Origin: Petrotoga sp. 9PWA.NaAc.5.4
GTDB lineage: Bacteria; Thermotogota; Thermotogae; Petrotogales; Petrotogaceae
Length of the DNA stretch: 64,000 bases
NCBI RefSeq assembly: GCF_002895485.1
Contig: NZ_AZRK01000009.1
Coordinates: 80,454-144,453, forward strand
Direction of reading: 5' to 3'
Shown piece by piece: positions 45,905 to 55,728 of the stretch (position 1 is its first letter; each line of letters starts with the position of its first letter). Position numbers and translations under genes: made by a program. The notes beneath the pieces are model-generated. The model searched no databases and was not told the DNA's origin. It was given only the letters and a program-made list of their open reading frames with translations.

Positions 45905-48900
45905 ATGTATTACGTAGGTTTTGATATTGGTTCTTCGAGTATTCATGTTGCGGTAATTGATGAAAAAGGAAACCTGAAATTTGTAAAAGAAAAAATTTTT
46001 CATTTTGGAATTCCCTTAAAAAGGTTACCAGAGATTTGGGAATCTATAAAATCAACCATTCAAGGAAATATAGTTTCAACATCTTTTACAGGAATAGGTG
46101 CCCAATATTTTAACAAAGTTTTTCCAGAAATTTTATTTGATTATGAAAGCGTAACGATTCCAAAAGGGGCGTCTTTTCTTGAATCGGACGTTTCATACGT
46201 GTTTCACATAGGTGCTAAAGATTCCTACTTTTTCCGTTTAAGTCATTTAAATGAAGAAGTAAATCTTTTAGAGTTATCAGCTAATAGTAAATGCGGTGGT
46301 GGTTCCGGAATATTAATAGAAAAGCAATTAAAGAGATTATATTTAAAAAATGATTCAGTTTTTTTCAAAATTAATGATCATCAAGAAAAAATGCAGCTTA
46401 TGAACAATATTTACTTACAAGCTGAAAAAGAGGTAAAAAGTTATAAAGACGTTCAAGGATTTAATGCTCGATGTGGGATAGTGATTCAATCAGACTTAAT
46501 ACACGAGCAAAACGAAGGAGCTCAAAGGCCTTTCTTAGTGTCAAAATTATATTCTACTGTGGCAAGAAATTACAAAAACGATGTTGTAGGAGCAAGAGAA
46601 TTAGATTCTTCCAAAATTGCGATTGCTACAGGAGGAGTTTTTTCGAGTGATTACATACTAAATAATTTTGCTAATTTAAGTGGTTTAAAAGTTAAACGCC
46701 CAAAACATCATACAGCAGTTGCAGCAATAGGAATCGCTTTAGAGGCTTTAGAAAAGAAAAATGAATTTGTTATAGATTTTGAAAGGTTATCCGAAATATC
46801 TAATTTTACTAAAACTAAACGCCCGTTTGCCCAGCCCTTGTATTATTTTATAGATAAAGTACACGATTTTCAAGAGGAAATACAAGAGATTTCTTCAAAT
46901 GAAATAAAAGATGTTACAATCGGCGTCGATGGAGGTTCTACTACAACAAAAGCAGCTGTGGTAGATTTAGAAACAGGCGCACTTTTAGATAAAATATACA
47001 TAAGTACTCATGGTGATCCTGAAGGTGCATTAAAAGAAGTATTCAGACACCTTTCAAAAAAATCCAAATATTATAATGTTGTAGGTGTTTGTACTACAGG
47101 ATCTGCAAGAAAGCTTTACGAGAGAATTTTAATAAGTGACGCTAAAAAGAAAACTCTCGAAGAAGAAGGATACTTAGTTTTGGATGGGGCAGTAGATGAG
47201 GTTACTTGCCATGCAAAAGGGATAAAGTTTCACGATGAAGAGATTGATACGATTTTTGAAATTGGTGGCCAAGATATGAAGTTCACTTCTTTTAAACTAA
47301 ACGAAAAAAAGGCTACCAATCAGATAAAGGAAGCAAGAATGAATTACTCTTGTCAAGCTGGTGCAGGACAAACTTTAGAAAATATGGCTCAAATATTAGA
47401 TTTAGATGTAAAATCAACATTACAAGAAGCTGCTTTAAAAGCAGAAAAAGTCCCTATAATAGATTCTACTTGTGGCGTATTCATGGAAATGGAAGAAAAT
47501 AGATTAATATCTGAAGGATTTACCAAAGAAGAGATAGCTGCAGCAATTGTAAGGTCAACAGCTTCAAGTTATTTCAATAAATTTGTAGGTGGTCCACAAC
47601 ATGTTCAAAATAAGTGTTCTTGTCAAGGGGGACCAGCTTTGGGGAAAGCTTTTTTAGCAGCTATGGCTCAGGTTACTGAAAAAGATATATATGCTTATCC
47701 TCATAGAGAACTGTTCGGTGCTTGGGGTGCAGGGCTTTTCTTAAGAGAAGAGATATTGGAACTGAAAAAAGAAGAAAAAGAAGTGAGATCTGCTTTTAGA
47801 GGTTTTGAAGTAGTAGATATGGAATTTGAAAAAGAAGAAACGTTATGTTCCGATTATTTTGGTAAATTATCATGTAAAACAAGAGATTGTAAGTTGAAGA
47901 TTTTCAATATAGCTGGCGAAAAAGTTATAACAGGTGGTTTTTGTCCGCGTGGGAACAGTGAAGGAGTAGGAAAAATAAAAATAGATTATGTTGAGATATA
48001 TCATCGACTTTTTGAAAAGCATTTTGAAGGAATAAGATATCAAGATCTCGATAAGTTAGAAAATAACGACAAAATAACCGTGGGTATTCATAGGTGCGGT
48101 GTGACTTTAGGAGATATAGGCATTTGGTCAGCAGCATTATTTAACAAATTGGGATTTTTGCCCGTACTTTCTCCTGTTTCAGATGAAGAAATTGCTCAAA
48201 GGGGAATAAATATATCTCCAACGGAATTTTGTATTGCAATGAAACTTGTTGTAGGACATGCAGATTTGTTATCTAAAGATCACCGAATAAAATATCTTTT
48301 TAACCCTTCTGTTATAGAAGAGGTTAGAGATAAAAAACCTATGAGAAAGTTCTGCATATATACAGAAGCAGAAGGCTATTTGTTACAAGACATTTTAGAT
48401 CTTGAACCTAAAAGAGAAATTTTACCGGTTTTATACTGGAAAGATAAAGGGCGATCTGCCAAGGCTATATATGAAGAACTTAAAAGAATTGGTTATTCAA
48501 TTACTCAAGAAGACATATTGAAAGCTATAGAGTATGCTGATGAAAAAGTTAAATTATTTAAGGAAGACTTAAATGTTCAAGGTGAAAGATTTTTAAAAAA
48601 AATAGAAAAATCAGGAGAAGAAGGATATATTGGCTTAGGCAGAGATTATGTTATTCTTGATCCACAAGCTTCTTCACAATCTGGTTCTATGTTCACTAAG
48701 CAAAGAGGCATGAACTATATCCCTCAAACGTTCTTGGAAAAATATTATATAGATATTCCTATCGACGAACTTTCTTACAACGAGTATTGGTATCAAAATG
48801 CACATATTCTACAAGCATCAATATTTACTGCAAGACATCCTAAATTATTTCCAATAAGGCAAATGAATTTTGCATGTGGACCAGATTCTGTAAAATTTTA

Positions 48901-50368
48901 CCATGAAGATGAAATATTTAAGCGTTCCGATAAGCCGTTTTTACATTTGGTGACCGATGCCCAAACTAACAACGCTCCTTTTGTTACAAGAGCTGAAGCC
49001 CATGAACGTGTTGTTAGAAAAAGTACTCCAAGGACTGATTTACAATTAAAAGATTTTGTTTTGTTCCCAAATGGTCAAAAAGATAAGTTGAAATTAGGTC
49101 AAAGATTATGGCTTATACCATATATGGGAGAGGCCAGTAATTTAGGTAAAGCTATCTTAAAACATTGTGGAATAGAGGCAAGAGTTTTACCAACAGCAAC
49201 AGTAAAAACTAAAGAAGCTGCAGACAGGTTTATAACCACTGAAGTTTGCTTTCCATTGCGAGGGGTAGTTGGAGATGCTATGGCAACTTTAGAAGAAATA
49301 GCTAAAGAAAAAGGTAAAAAATGGATAAACGATAATATAGTTATATTTTTGCCAACAACTTCTGGACCATGTAGATTTGGGAAGTATGGAGAAGTGTTGA
49401 AAATATTTTTGCATAAAGAAGGGATGGATAATATTCCTATTATAAGTCCATCTGTGGATACTGGATACCTTCAAATAGAAGCTCCGGAACAATTCAAAAC
49501 ATTGTATCAGAAAGCAGATGTACTTATCAATGTTTTTAGGGCTATTAAAATAGCAGATTTAACAGATGATTTAATAAGAAGATTTAGGCCTTATTGCGAC
49601 GATTTTACAAAATTTGATGAAACAACCCAAAACCTTTGGAAAGATTTACAAGAATTGTTGATAAATCAAGGAGGATCGATAAAACATCTGAAGCAATGGG
49701 TAAGAAATGCTATAGAAACTTTTTCTAATTTAGCACCAAATGCAAAGGAACATTCTTTACCTTTGGTATTATATATTGGTGAAATTTATTCCAGACAACA
49801 TGATCCTTATACGGATTATGTTATCCAAAAGATCGAAGAAGAGAGATTAGAAATCATAAGAGGAACCATTGTAGAATGGTTAGAATATGTAATATACATT
49901 AACGAAAGGCGAAACCCAAATTTTTTATTCAACTTTGTTGATAAATATATGGCATTCACTGATTGGCGTTTTAAGAGAATTTTTGGGGATTATAGAAAAG
50001 ATCACGATGTTTTACCCAAACCTCAAAAAATTATTGAAGATATGCAAAAAAGCAGAAAATACCATGGAGATATAATAGGTGAGTCTCCTTTGGTTATCGG
50101 TATATTCCTTAAATTTTTAAATGGAGAACTGACTAACGAAAGACAACAAGTATCAGGTATATTCCATGTAGGACCATTTACTTGCATGCAGGAGGGTGTT
50201 GCTATGGCAAAGATGGATGCTATAGCAGGAAAGGTTTCAAAAGAAAATCCATCAATCGTTATTCCTATGATTCATGCATTTTTTGGAGATTCAGCTAATA
50301 CAAATCTTGAAGCTGAAATCGCTGCTTTTAGAGAGCAATGTTATTTGAAACATAGAATGATTAAATAA
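45905..50368 (+). CDS. Giant two-module BadF/HgdC-type activase fused to a DUF2229/dehydratase-like region
   Basis: 1487 residues in one frame. Two actin-fold ATPase modules of the 2-hydroxyacyl-CoA dehydratase activator family are in tandem: YYVGFDIGSSSIHVAVID at residue 2 with SKCGGGSGILIEKQ near 130, and VTIGVDGGSTTTKAAVVDL near 338 with YSCQAGAGQTLENMAQ near 480 and CSCQGGPALGKAFLAAMAQ near 570. The C-terminal 750 residues contain many cysteines (GPCRFGKYGE, FACGPDS, TEVCFPLRG) as in DUF2229 and dehydratase-like subunits. Probably an ATP-driven electron-transfer protein with iron-sulfur clusters; its partner and substrate are unknown. A GGAGG lies 11 nt before the ATG. Confidence 0.85.
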   Translation: MYYVGFDIGSSSIHVAVIDEKGNLKFVKEKIFHFGIPLKRLPEIWESIKSTIQGNIVSTSFTGIGAQYFNKVFPEILFDYESVTIPKGASFLESDVSYVFHIGAKDSYFFRLSHLNEEVNLLELSANSKCGGGSGILIEKQLKRLYLKNDSVFFKINDHQEKMQLMNNIYLQAEKEVKSYKDVQGFNARCGIVIQSDLIHEQNEGAQRPFLVSKLYSTVARNYKNDVVGARELDSSKIAIATGGVFSSDYILNNFANLSGLKVKRPKHHTAVAAIGIALEALEKKNEFVIDFERLSEISNFTKTKRPFAQPLYYFIDKVHDFQEEIQEISSNEIKDVTIGVDGGSTTTKAAVVDLETGALLDKIYISTHGDPEGALKEVFRHLSKKSKYYNVVGVCTTGSARKLYERILISDAKKKTLEEEGYLVLDGAVDEVTCHAKGIKFHDEEIDTIFEIGGQDMKFTSFKLNEKKATNQIKEARMNYSCQAGAGQTLENMAQILDLDVKSTLQEAALKAEKVPIIDSTCGVFMEMEENRLISEGFTKEEIAAAIVRSTASSYFNKFVGGPQHVQNKCSCQGGPALGKAFLAAMAQVTEKDIYAYPHRELFGAWGAGLFLREEILELKKEEKEVRSAFRGFEVVDMEFEKEETLCSDYFGKLSCKTRDCKLKIFNIAGEKVITGGFCPRGNSEGVGKIKIDYVEIYHRLFEKHFEGIRYQDLDKLENNDKITVGIHRCGVTLGDIGIWSAALFNKLGFLPVLSPVSDEEIAQRGINISPTEFCIAMKLVVGHADLLSKDHRIKYLFNPSVIEEVRDKKPMRKFCIYTEAEGYLLQDILDLEPKREILPVLYWKDKGRSAKAIYEELKRIGYSITQEDILKAIEYADEKVKLFKEDLNVQGERFLKKIEKSGEEGYIGLGRDYVILDPQASSQSGSMFTKQRGMNYIPQTFLEKYYIDIPIDELSYNEYWYQNAHILQASIFTARHPKLFPIRQMNFACGPDSVKFYHEDEIFKRSDKPFLHLVTDAQTNNAPFVTRAEAHERVVRKSTPRTDLQLKDFVLFPNGQKDKLKLGQRLWLIPYMGEASNLGKAILKHCGIEARVLPTATVKTKEAADRFITTEVCFPLRGVVGDAMATLEEIAKEKGKKWINDNIVIFLPTTSGPCRFGKYGEVLKIFLHKEGMDNIPIISPSVDTGYLQIEAPEQFKTLYQKADVLINVFRAIKIADLTDDLIRRFRPYCDDFTKFDETTQNLWKDLQELLINQGGSIKHLKQWVRNAIETFSNLAPNAKEHSLPLVLYIGEIYSRQHDPYTDYVIQKIEEERLEIIRGTIVEWLEYVIYINERRNPNFLFNFVDKYMAFTDWRFKRIFGDYRKDHDVLPKPQKIIEDMQKSRKYHGDIIGESPLVIGIFLKFLNGELTNERQQVSGIFHVGPFTCMQEGVAMAKMDAIAGKVSKENPSIVIPMIHAFFGDSANTNLEAEIAAFREQCYLKHRMIK

Positions 50369-50383
50369 TAAGGCAAAATGCGA

Positions 50384-50409
50384 AGGGGCTTGTAAGCCCC
50401 TCTTTTTTT
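50384..50409 (+). terminator. Rho-independent terminator after the activase gene
   Basis: AGGGGCTT (50384-50391) pairs perfectly with 50394-50401 across a GT loop and is followed by a T-tract to 50409. Confidence 0.9.
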
Positions 50410-50500
50410 AAAAATAAAAGGGAATCTATTAAAGATTGAGCAATAGGTTTATAATCAACTTTAATGTCTCTTAATTATCTTTAACTAACTTTAATCAGAC

Positions 50501-50543
50501 TTGCAGAAAATAAAGTTAAAGATTATAATAAGAATACGTATTC
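50501..50543 (+). promoter_or_regulatory. Promoter with palindromic operator for the LacI-type gene at 50630
   Basis: TTGCAG (50501-50506) and TATAAT (50524-50529) are 17 bp apart. A perfect 12-bp palindrome, GAATACGTATTC (50532-50543), lies at the predicted start site, and a related CGAATTCATTAA follows near 50585. ATCTTTAACT upstream (about 50478) is the complement of AGTTAAAGAT at 50514-50523, so a second inverted repeat spans the -35 element. Autoregulation is likely. Confidence 0.6.
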
Positions 50544-50629
50544 ATTAATTAATAATAATAATTATAACTAATAATTGGATAAAACGAATTCATTAAAAAC
50601 TGAAGTTAAAAGAAAGAAGGTTTTTCTTT

Positions 50630-51619
50630 ATGAAAACAATGAAAGAAATAGCTAAAATAGCCGGAGTTTCTCAATCCACAGTTTCAAGAGTTATTAATAA
50701 TAATCCGAATGTTGATCCTGAAATAAGAAAAAAGGTTTTAGAGTATATAAAAAGATATAATTATAAACCAAACAGAGTTGCTCAAAGTTTAGTAAGCAAT
50801 AAAAGTTTCTTAATAGGTATAATACTTCCTGAAATATCAAATCCTTACTTTCCAGAAATATTAGAAGCTATTGAAGAAGAAGCCAATAGATATAAATATA
50901 ATATAGTATTATCTACAACCAACGGAAATTTACAAAGAGAGAAAGAACAAGTAGAAATGTTGTTAAGTAGAAGAGTAGATGGATTGATCATAAATCCCAC
51001 TGATTTATCAAACGTTGAACATATAGAAAAGATCAAAAAAACTTTACCTGTTGTAATATGTGCACAGGATCTAAAAGACTTTGATTTTGTTTCTGTAGAT
51101 CATTACTTGGCTGGGAAGATAGTTGCAAAATATTTGATAAATAAAGGACACATAAATATAGGTTACATAGGTTATTGGAAAGATAAAAAGTTCACAGGGT
51201 TTTATAAAGAAATTTTATATAATGGCTTAAAATTTGATCAAAGGAACCATTTAATGGAGCCAAAACAGATGCATGAATTTTCCGAAGAAGATGCTAATGA
51301 AGTAATAAAAAAAATCGAGAACCATAAAATTAGTGCTATATATACAACAAACGATATATTTGCTACAAGAATCTTAAACAATCTTCAAAGACATAATATT
51401 CAGGTTCCTAAGGAAGTTGCAGTAATTGGATTTGATAACACCCTTCTATGTAATCTAACAAATCCGCCATTAACAAGTGTTGCTCAACCAACAATGGAAA
51501 TTGGTTCCAAATGTACAGATATTCTGATAAAAAAAATAGAAGATAAAAGTTCAGAAAATGAAAGTAAATTAGAACAAATTTTTTTACCGCCACGGTTAGT
51601 GATCAGAGAATCAGCATAG
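50630..51619 (+). CDS. LacI-family transcriptional regulator next to aglA
   Basis: 329 residues. The helix-turn-helix is KTMKEIAKIAGVSQSTVSRVINN, followed by the hinge NRVAQSLVSNKS. The core starts with LIGIILPEISNPYFPEILEA and ends with VIGFDNTLLCNLTNPPLTSVAQP. The effector-binding part suggests a sugar. It lies 254 bp upstream of the alpha-glucosidase gene on the same strand, so it likely regulates itself and aglA. Between them is repeat copy I. Start ATG with AGAAGG, a modest ribosome-binding site. Confidence 0.9.
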   Translation: MKTMKEIAKIAGVSQSTVSRVINNNPNVDPEIRKKVLEYIKRYNYKPNRVAQSLVSNKSFLIGIILPEISNPYFPEILEAIEEEANRYKYNIVLSTTNGNLQREKEQVEMLLSRRVDGLIINPTDLSNVEHIEKIKKTLPVVICAQDLKDFDFVSVDHYLAGKIVAKYLINKGHINIGYIGYWKDKKFTGFYKEILYNGLKFDQRNHLMEPKQMHEFSEEDANEVIKKIENHKISAIYTTNDIFATRILNNLQRHNIQVPKEVAVIGFDNTLLCNLTNPPLTSVAQPTMEIGSKCTDILIKKIEDKSSENESKLEQIFLPPRLVIRESA

Positions 51620-51631
51620 TAAAAATAAAGC

Positions 51632-51839
51632 ACTTTAGAAATAAAAATTTTTGAAAAATGATGTTTTGGATTTAAAGTTGAGTTCAGGGCGGAGCCTTCT
51701 CCCACCTCTCTCGATACAAGCGAAGAAGTTAAAGAAATAGAGAATAGCCCAAAATTAGAAGTATGAATGGTATTTTATAAAAAGTTAAATGCTAAAATAC
51801 CGATAAAATATGAATTTTATAATTTCTGAAGATGGTAAG
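51632..51839 (+). repeat. Dispersed leader repeat, copy I, upstream of aglA
   Basis: The left end ACTTTAGAAAT is at 51632-51642. The GC hairpin is AGGGC-GGA-GCCTT (51686-51698), which keeps pairing through a G-U. The second hairpin is reduced to TCGATACAAGCGA. The right end AATTTCTGAAGATGGTAAG ends at 51839 (34 nt before the ATG, or 38 from the base equivalent to other copies), and TATAAT is at 51818-51823. Confidence 0.8.
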
Positions 51840-51846
51840 AAAATAA

Positions 51847-53331
<1,485 letters not shown>

Positions 53332-53335
53332 TTAT

Positions 53336-53358
53336 AAAGGGGCTTTTTAGCCCCTTTT
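53336..53358. terminator. Terminator between convergent aglA and the deoR-type gene
   Basis: AAAGGGGCT (53336-53344) pairs perfectly with 53349-53357 across a TTTT loop. T- and A-tracts on the two sides would allow use in both directions. It touches the stop codon of the minus-strand gene. Confidence 0.88.
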
Positions 53359-54103
53359 AATATATAAAATCTTTTTTGAAAATTTTATATAATTCTTCAT
53401 TATATTCATCAGATATAAACTTATTTATTTCATGAGGTTCAAGAGTTTTCATAATAGATTTTTTCCCTATTTTAGAACTATCGACTAACAAATATATTTG
53501 ATTAGTATTTTTAGCAACAATATTTTTTATCGTCCCACTTTGCGGGAGATTTTCAAAAGCACCTTCTTCAATAGAAAAGGCGCTACATGAGAAAAATGCT
53601 TTTTCGACCCTTATTTCTTTCATCATATTTTCAGGATAAACTCCGACTATAACACAATTTTTATTATCTAAGGTACCTCCAACAACTGTAATATTGTAAG
53701 TGATATTTTTTGAAAGAACTATGGCTGTATATAAATTATTTGTAACAACATTTAAAAAGTCAACTTTTTCAATAAGTTTCTTTGCCAGAACATAGCAAGT
53801 GCTACTTGCGTCCAAATATATCGTGTCACCTTTACTTATAAAATTTAAAGCTAAATCTGCTATCTTTTCTTTTTTCCTTTGATTGATTTTTACTCTTTCA
53901 AAAAATTGAGCTTCTGAAAATTGATTCTTTTTTCTAATACCTCCGTAAAACTTTTCTATTAAACCTTTTTCCGTTAATTCTGCTATATCTCTTCTTAAGG
54001 TAACCATAGATACGTTTAATTCTTCTGATAAATCTTCGAGATTAACCGAATTTTGTTTATCTAAGATTTCTAAAATTTTATCCTGTCTAATAATTTTATT
54101 CAT
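53357..54103 (-). CDS. DeoR-family transcriptional regulator (rhamnose operon)
   Basis: 248 residues. The N-terminal helix-turn-helix is ILEILDKQNSVNLEDLSEELNVSMVTLRRDIAELTEKG (in two parts, residues 9-46) and is followed by the linker IEKFYGGIR. The C-terminal sugar-phosphate sensor domain has GDTIYLDASSTCYVLAKKL near residue 92, NVVTNNLYTAIVLSKN, and VVGGTLDNKNCVIVG near 145. ATG 54103 is 8 nt after GAGGAG; the GTG at 54112 overlaps that site. It is transcribed divergently from the aldolase-rhamnose isomerase operon and is probably its regulator, sensing a phosphorylated sugar. Confidence 0.88.
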   Translation of the reverse strand: MNKIIRQDKILEILDKQNSVNLEDLSEELNVSMVTLRRDIAELTEKGLIEKFYGGIRKKNQFSEAQFFERVKINQRKKEKIADLALNFISKGDTIYLDASSTCYVLAKKLIEKVDFLNVVTNNLYTAIVLSKNITYNITVVGGTLDNKNCVIVGVYPENMMKEIRVEKAFFSCSAFSIEEGAFENLPQSGTIKNIVAKNTNQIYLLVDSSKIGKKSIMKTLEPHEINKFISDEYNEELYKIFKKDFIY

Positions 54104-54137
54104 TATTTTCACTCCTCAATTCTTAATATTCTTTTCA

Positions 54138-54166
54138 ATTATACAAAAAATTAGAATAAACTTCAA
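54138..54166 (-). promoter_or_regulatory. Promoter of the deoR-type gene
   Basis: On the minus strand TTGAAG (54166-54161) and TATAAT (54143-54138) have 17-bp spacing, giving a leader of about 30 nt before the ATG at 54103. Confidence 0.7.
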
Positions 54167-54287
54167 AAAATCCCAAAAATGTGTGAAAAATTAAATTATG
54201 GAAGAATATGGACAAATAAATTAAAAAATCTTCAATTATCTTTGATTATCTGTGTTTTGAATATTATCAAAAATAATATATACTATA

Positions 54288-54326
54288 TTGAAATTATATC
54301 ATAATTTTATCATAATATGATCATAT
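54288..54326 (+). promoter_or_regulatory. Candidate promoter and operator palindrome facing the rhamnose operon
   Basis: TTGAAA (54288-54293) and CATAAT (54311-54316) are 17 bp apart. The perfect palindrome ATATGATCATAT (54315-54326) overlaps the start region and could bind the divergent DeoR-type regulator. The transcript would then run through the whole repeat array J. Moderate support only. Confidence 0.45.
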
Positions 54327-54344
54327 GTTGCAAAAATAACGGGG

Positions 54345-54825
54345 ACTTTAGAAATGAAGCATTTTTAAAAATAAGCATTTGAATTTAAAATGGGTTCAGG
54401 GCGGAGCCCCTTCCCTCTCTCGGTACAAGTACCGAAAAAGTTAAAGGAACTCATATTTTGCAAAGAAGGAATTAGATAAGAACTTTATAAATGAAAATTT
54501 TCAGAAAATAAGCATTTGAATTTAAAATGGGTTCAGGGCGGAGCCCTCTTCCCCACCCTCGGTACAAGTACCGAAAAAGTTAAAGAAACTCATATTTTGC
54601 AAGGAAAGGATTAGATAAGAACTTTATAAATGAGAATTTTCAGAAAATAAGCATTTGAATTTAAAATGGGTTCAGGGCGGAGCCCTCTTCCCCACCCTCG
54701 GTACAAGTACCGAAAAAGTTAAAAGAATTAAGAATTAGTGAAGATTAGAGCTATGGAGATATTTTTGAAAAAATTTAAAACTAAAATATTGACAAAACTT
54801 AAGTTTTAAAATTTTTAAAGTAAGT
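54345..54825 (+). repeat. Dispersed leader repeat, copy J (three tandem units) upstream of the rhamnose operon
   Basis: Left ends are at 54345 (ACTTTAGAAAT), 54482 and 54621 (ACTTTATAAAT), giving units of 137 and 139 bp. Every unit has GGGC-GGA-GCCC and CGGTAC-AA-GTACCG (first at 54421-54434). The right module contains a third palindrome AAAACTTAAGTTTT (54794-54807) and ends ATTTTTAAAGTAAGT at 54825, 29 nt before the aldolase ATG, with TAAAAT at 54807-54812. Together with the promoters this fills the 750-bp gap; no gene is present. Confidence 0.9.
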
Positions 54826-54854
54826 AAAAAAAAATAAATATAGGAGGCTTTTAA

Positions 54855-55487
54855 ATGCAATCAAATCTTTTAAAAAACGAAGTAGCAGAATTTGCAAAAT
54901 TAGTATGGGATAGGAAATTAACAGATGGAACAGGGGGAAATATGAGTATCAAAGACGGTGAAAAAATATATATAACTCCGACATCTACAATAAAACATTT
55001 TTTAACCGAAAAAGACATTATTACCATAGACAAAGATGGAAACAAAATAGAAGGGGAAAAAGATCCTTCTTCAGAAAGAAGAATGCATTTAAAAATATAT
55101 GAGAAAGCATCAGATGTGACTGCAGTTATTCATGCTCATCCAATATTTTCAACATCATTTGCAATTACTTTTGAAAAATTGCCAATTAATGCTCTACCAG
55201 AATCAGCGCTTGTATTAGATCCGATAACGTATATTGAATATAAAATGCCAGGAACACAAGAATTTGCCGACGCATTTGAAGAAGGTTTAGAAAGAGGTTC
55301 GAAAGTCTTTGTACTTCAGAATCATGGTGTTACAGTTGCTGGTAAAGATATGAAAGATGCTTACGTAAAATTGGAAACATTAGAGTTTCTTGCACAAGTT
55401 TCTTTTATCTCAAAGTTGTATGGAAATCTAACTGAAATACCTGTAGATAAAATAAAAGCGTTTAAAGAGTTTGTTAATAAGAAATAG
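54855..55487 (+). CDS. Class II aldolase (FucA/AraD family), probable L-rhamnulose-1-phosphate aldolase
   Basis: 210 residues. The family motifs are TDGTGGNMSIKDGEKIYITP near residue 22 (phosphate binding), the zinc ligands in AVIHAHPIFSTSFA near 93, and FVLQNHGVTVAGKDMKDAY near 153 (third histidine). Members cleave ketose-1-phosphates to dihydroxyacetone phosphate and an aldehyde, or act as epimerases. Because L-rhamnose isomerase follows, cleavage of rhamnulose-1-phosphate to lactaldehyde is the best guess; fuculose-1-phosphate is the alternative. AGGAGG precedes the ATG. Repeat copy K begins 2 bp after its stop. Confidence 0.85.
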   Translation: MQSNLLKNEVAEFAKLVWDRKLTDGTGGNMSIKDGEKIYITPTSTIKHFLTEKDIITIDKDGNKIEGEKDPSSERRMHLKIYEKASDVTAVIHAHPIFSTSFAITFEKLPINALPESALVLDPITYIEYKMPGTQEFADAFEEGLERGSKVFVLQNHGVTVAGKDMKDAYVKLETLEFLAQVSFISKLYGNLTEIPVDKIKAFKEFVNKK

Positions 55488-55489
55488 GG

Positions 55490-55700
55490 ACTTTAGAAGT
55501 GAAGTGTTTTTAAAAATAAGCATTTGAATTTAAAATGGGTTCAGGGCGGAGCCCTCTTCCCCTTCCCTCTCTCGGTACAAGTACCGAAAAAGGCACAGAA
55601 ATTAAGAATTAGTGAGAATTAGAATTTAGGAGGTATTTTTGAATAAATTTAGGACTAAAATATTGACGAAACTTAAGTTTTGAACTTTCTAAAGTGTATA
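55490..55700 (+). repeat. Dispersed leader repeat, copy K, inside the rhamnose operon
   Basis: The left end ACTTTAGAAGT (55490-55500) directly follows the aldolase stop codon. AGGGC-GGA-GCCCT, CGGTAC-AA-GTACCG, GGAGGTATTTTTG and AACTTAAGTT follow in the usual order. The right end CTTTCTAAAGTGTAT stops near 55700, 29 nt before the rhamnose isomerase ATG. The hexamer at the -10-like position is TTGAAC, the poorest of the set, although TATAAA lies just after the right end. Confidence 0.87.
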
Positions 55701-55728
55701 AAATAAGAAAAATTAGGAGGAATACTTT

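Noticed and set aside
54770..54809. A 14-codon frame (TTG start after GGAGATATTT) shared by copies J, K and D of the repeat, possibly a leader peptide
   Set aside because: The frame is broken early in copies C, E, G, H and I, so the similarity is explained by repeat homology rather than coding.
54786..54812. TTGACA-like -35 box in repeat copies J and K
   Set aside because: It is only 12 bp from the TAAAAT hexamer, too close for a sigma-70 promoter, and is absent from G, H and I.
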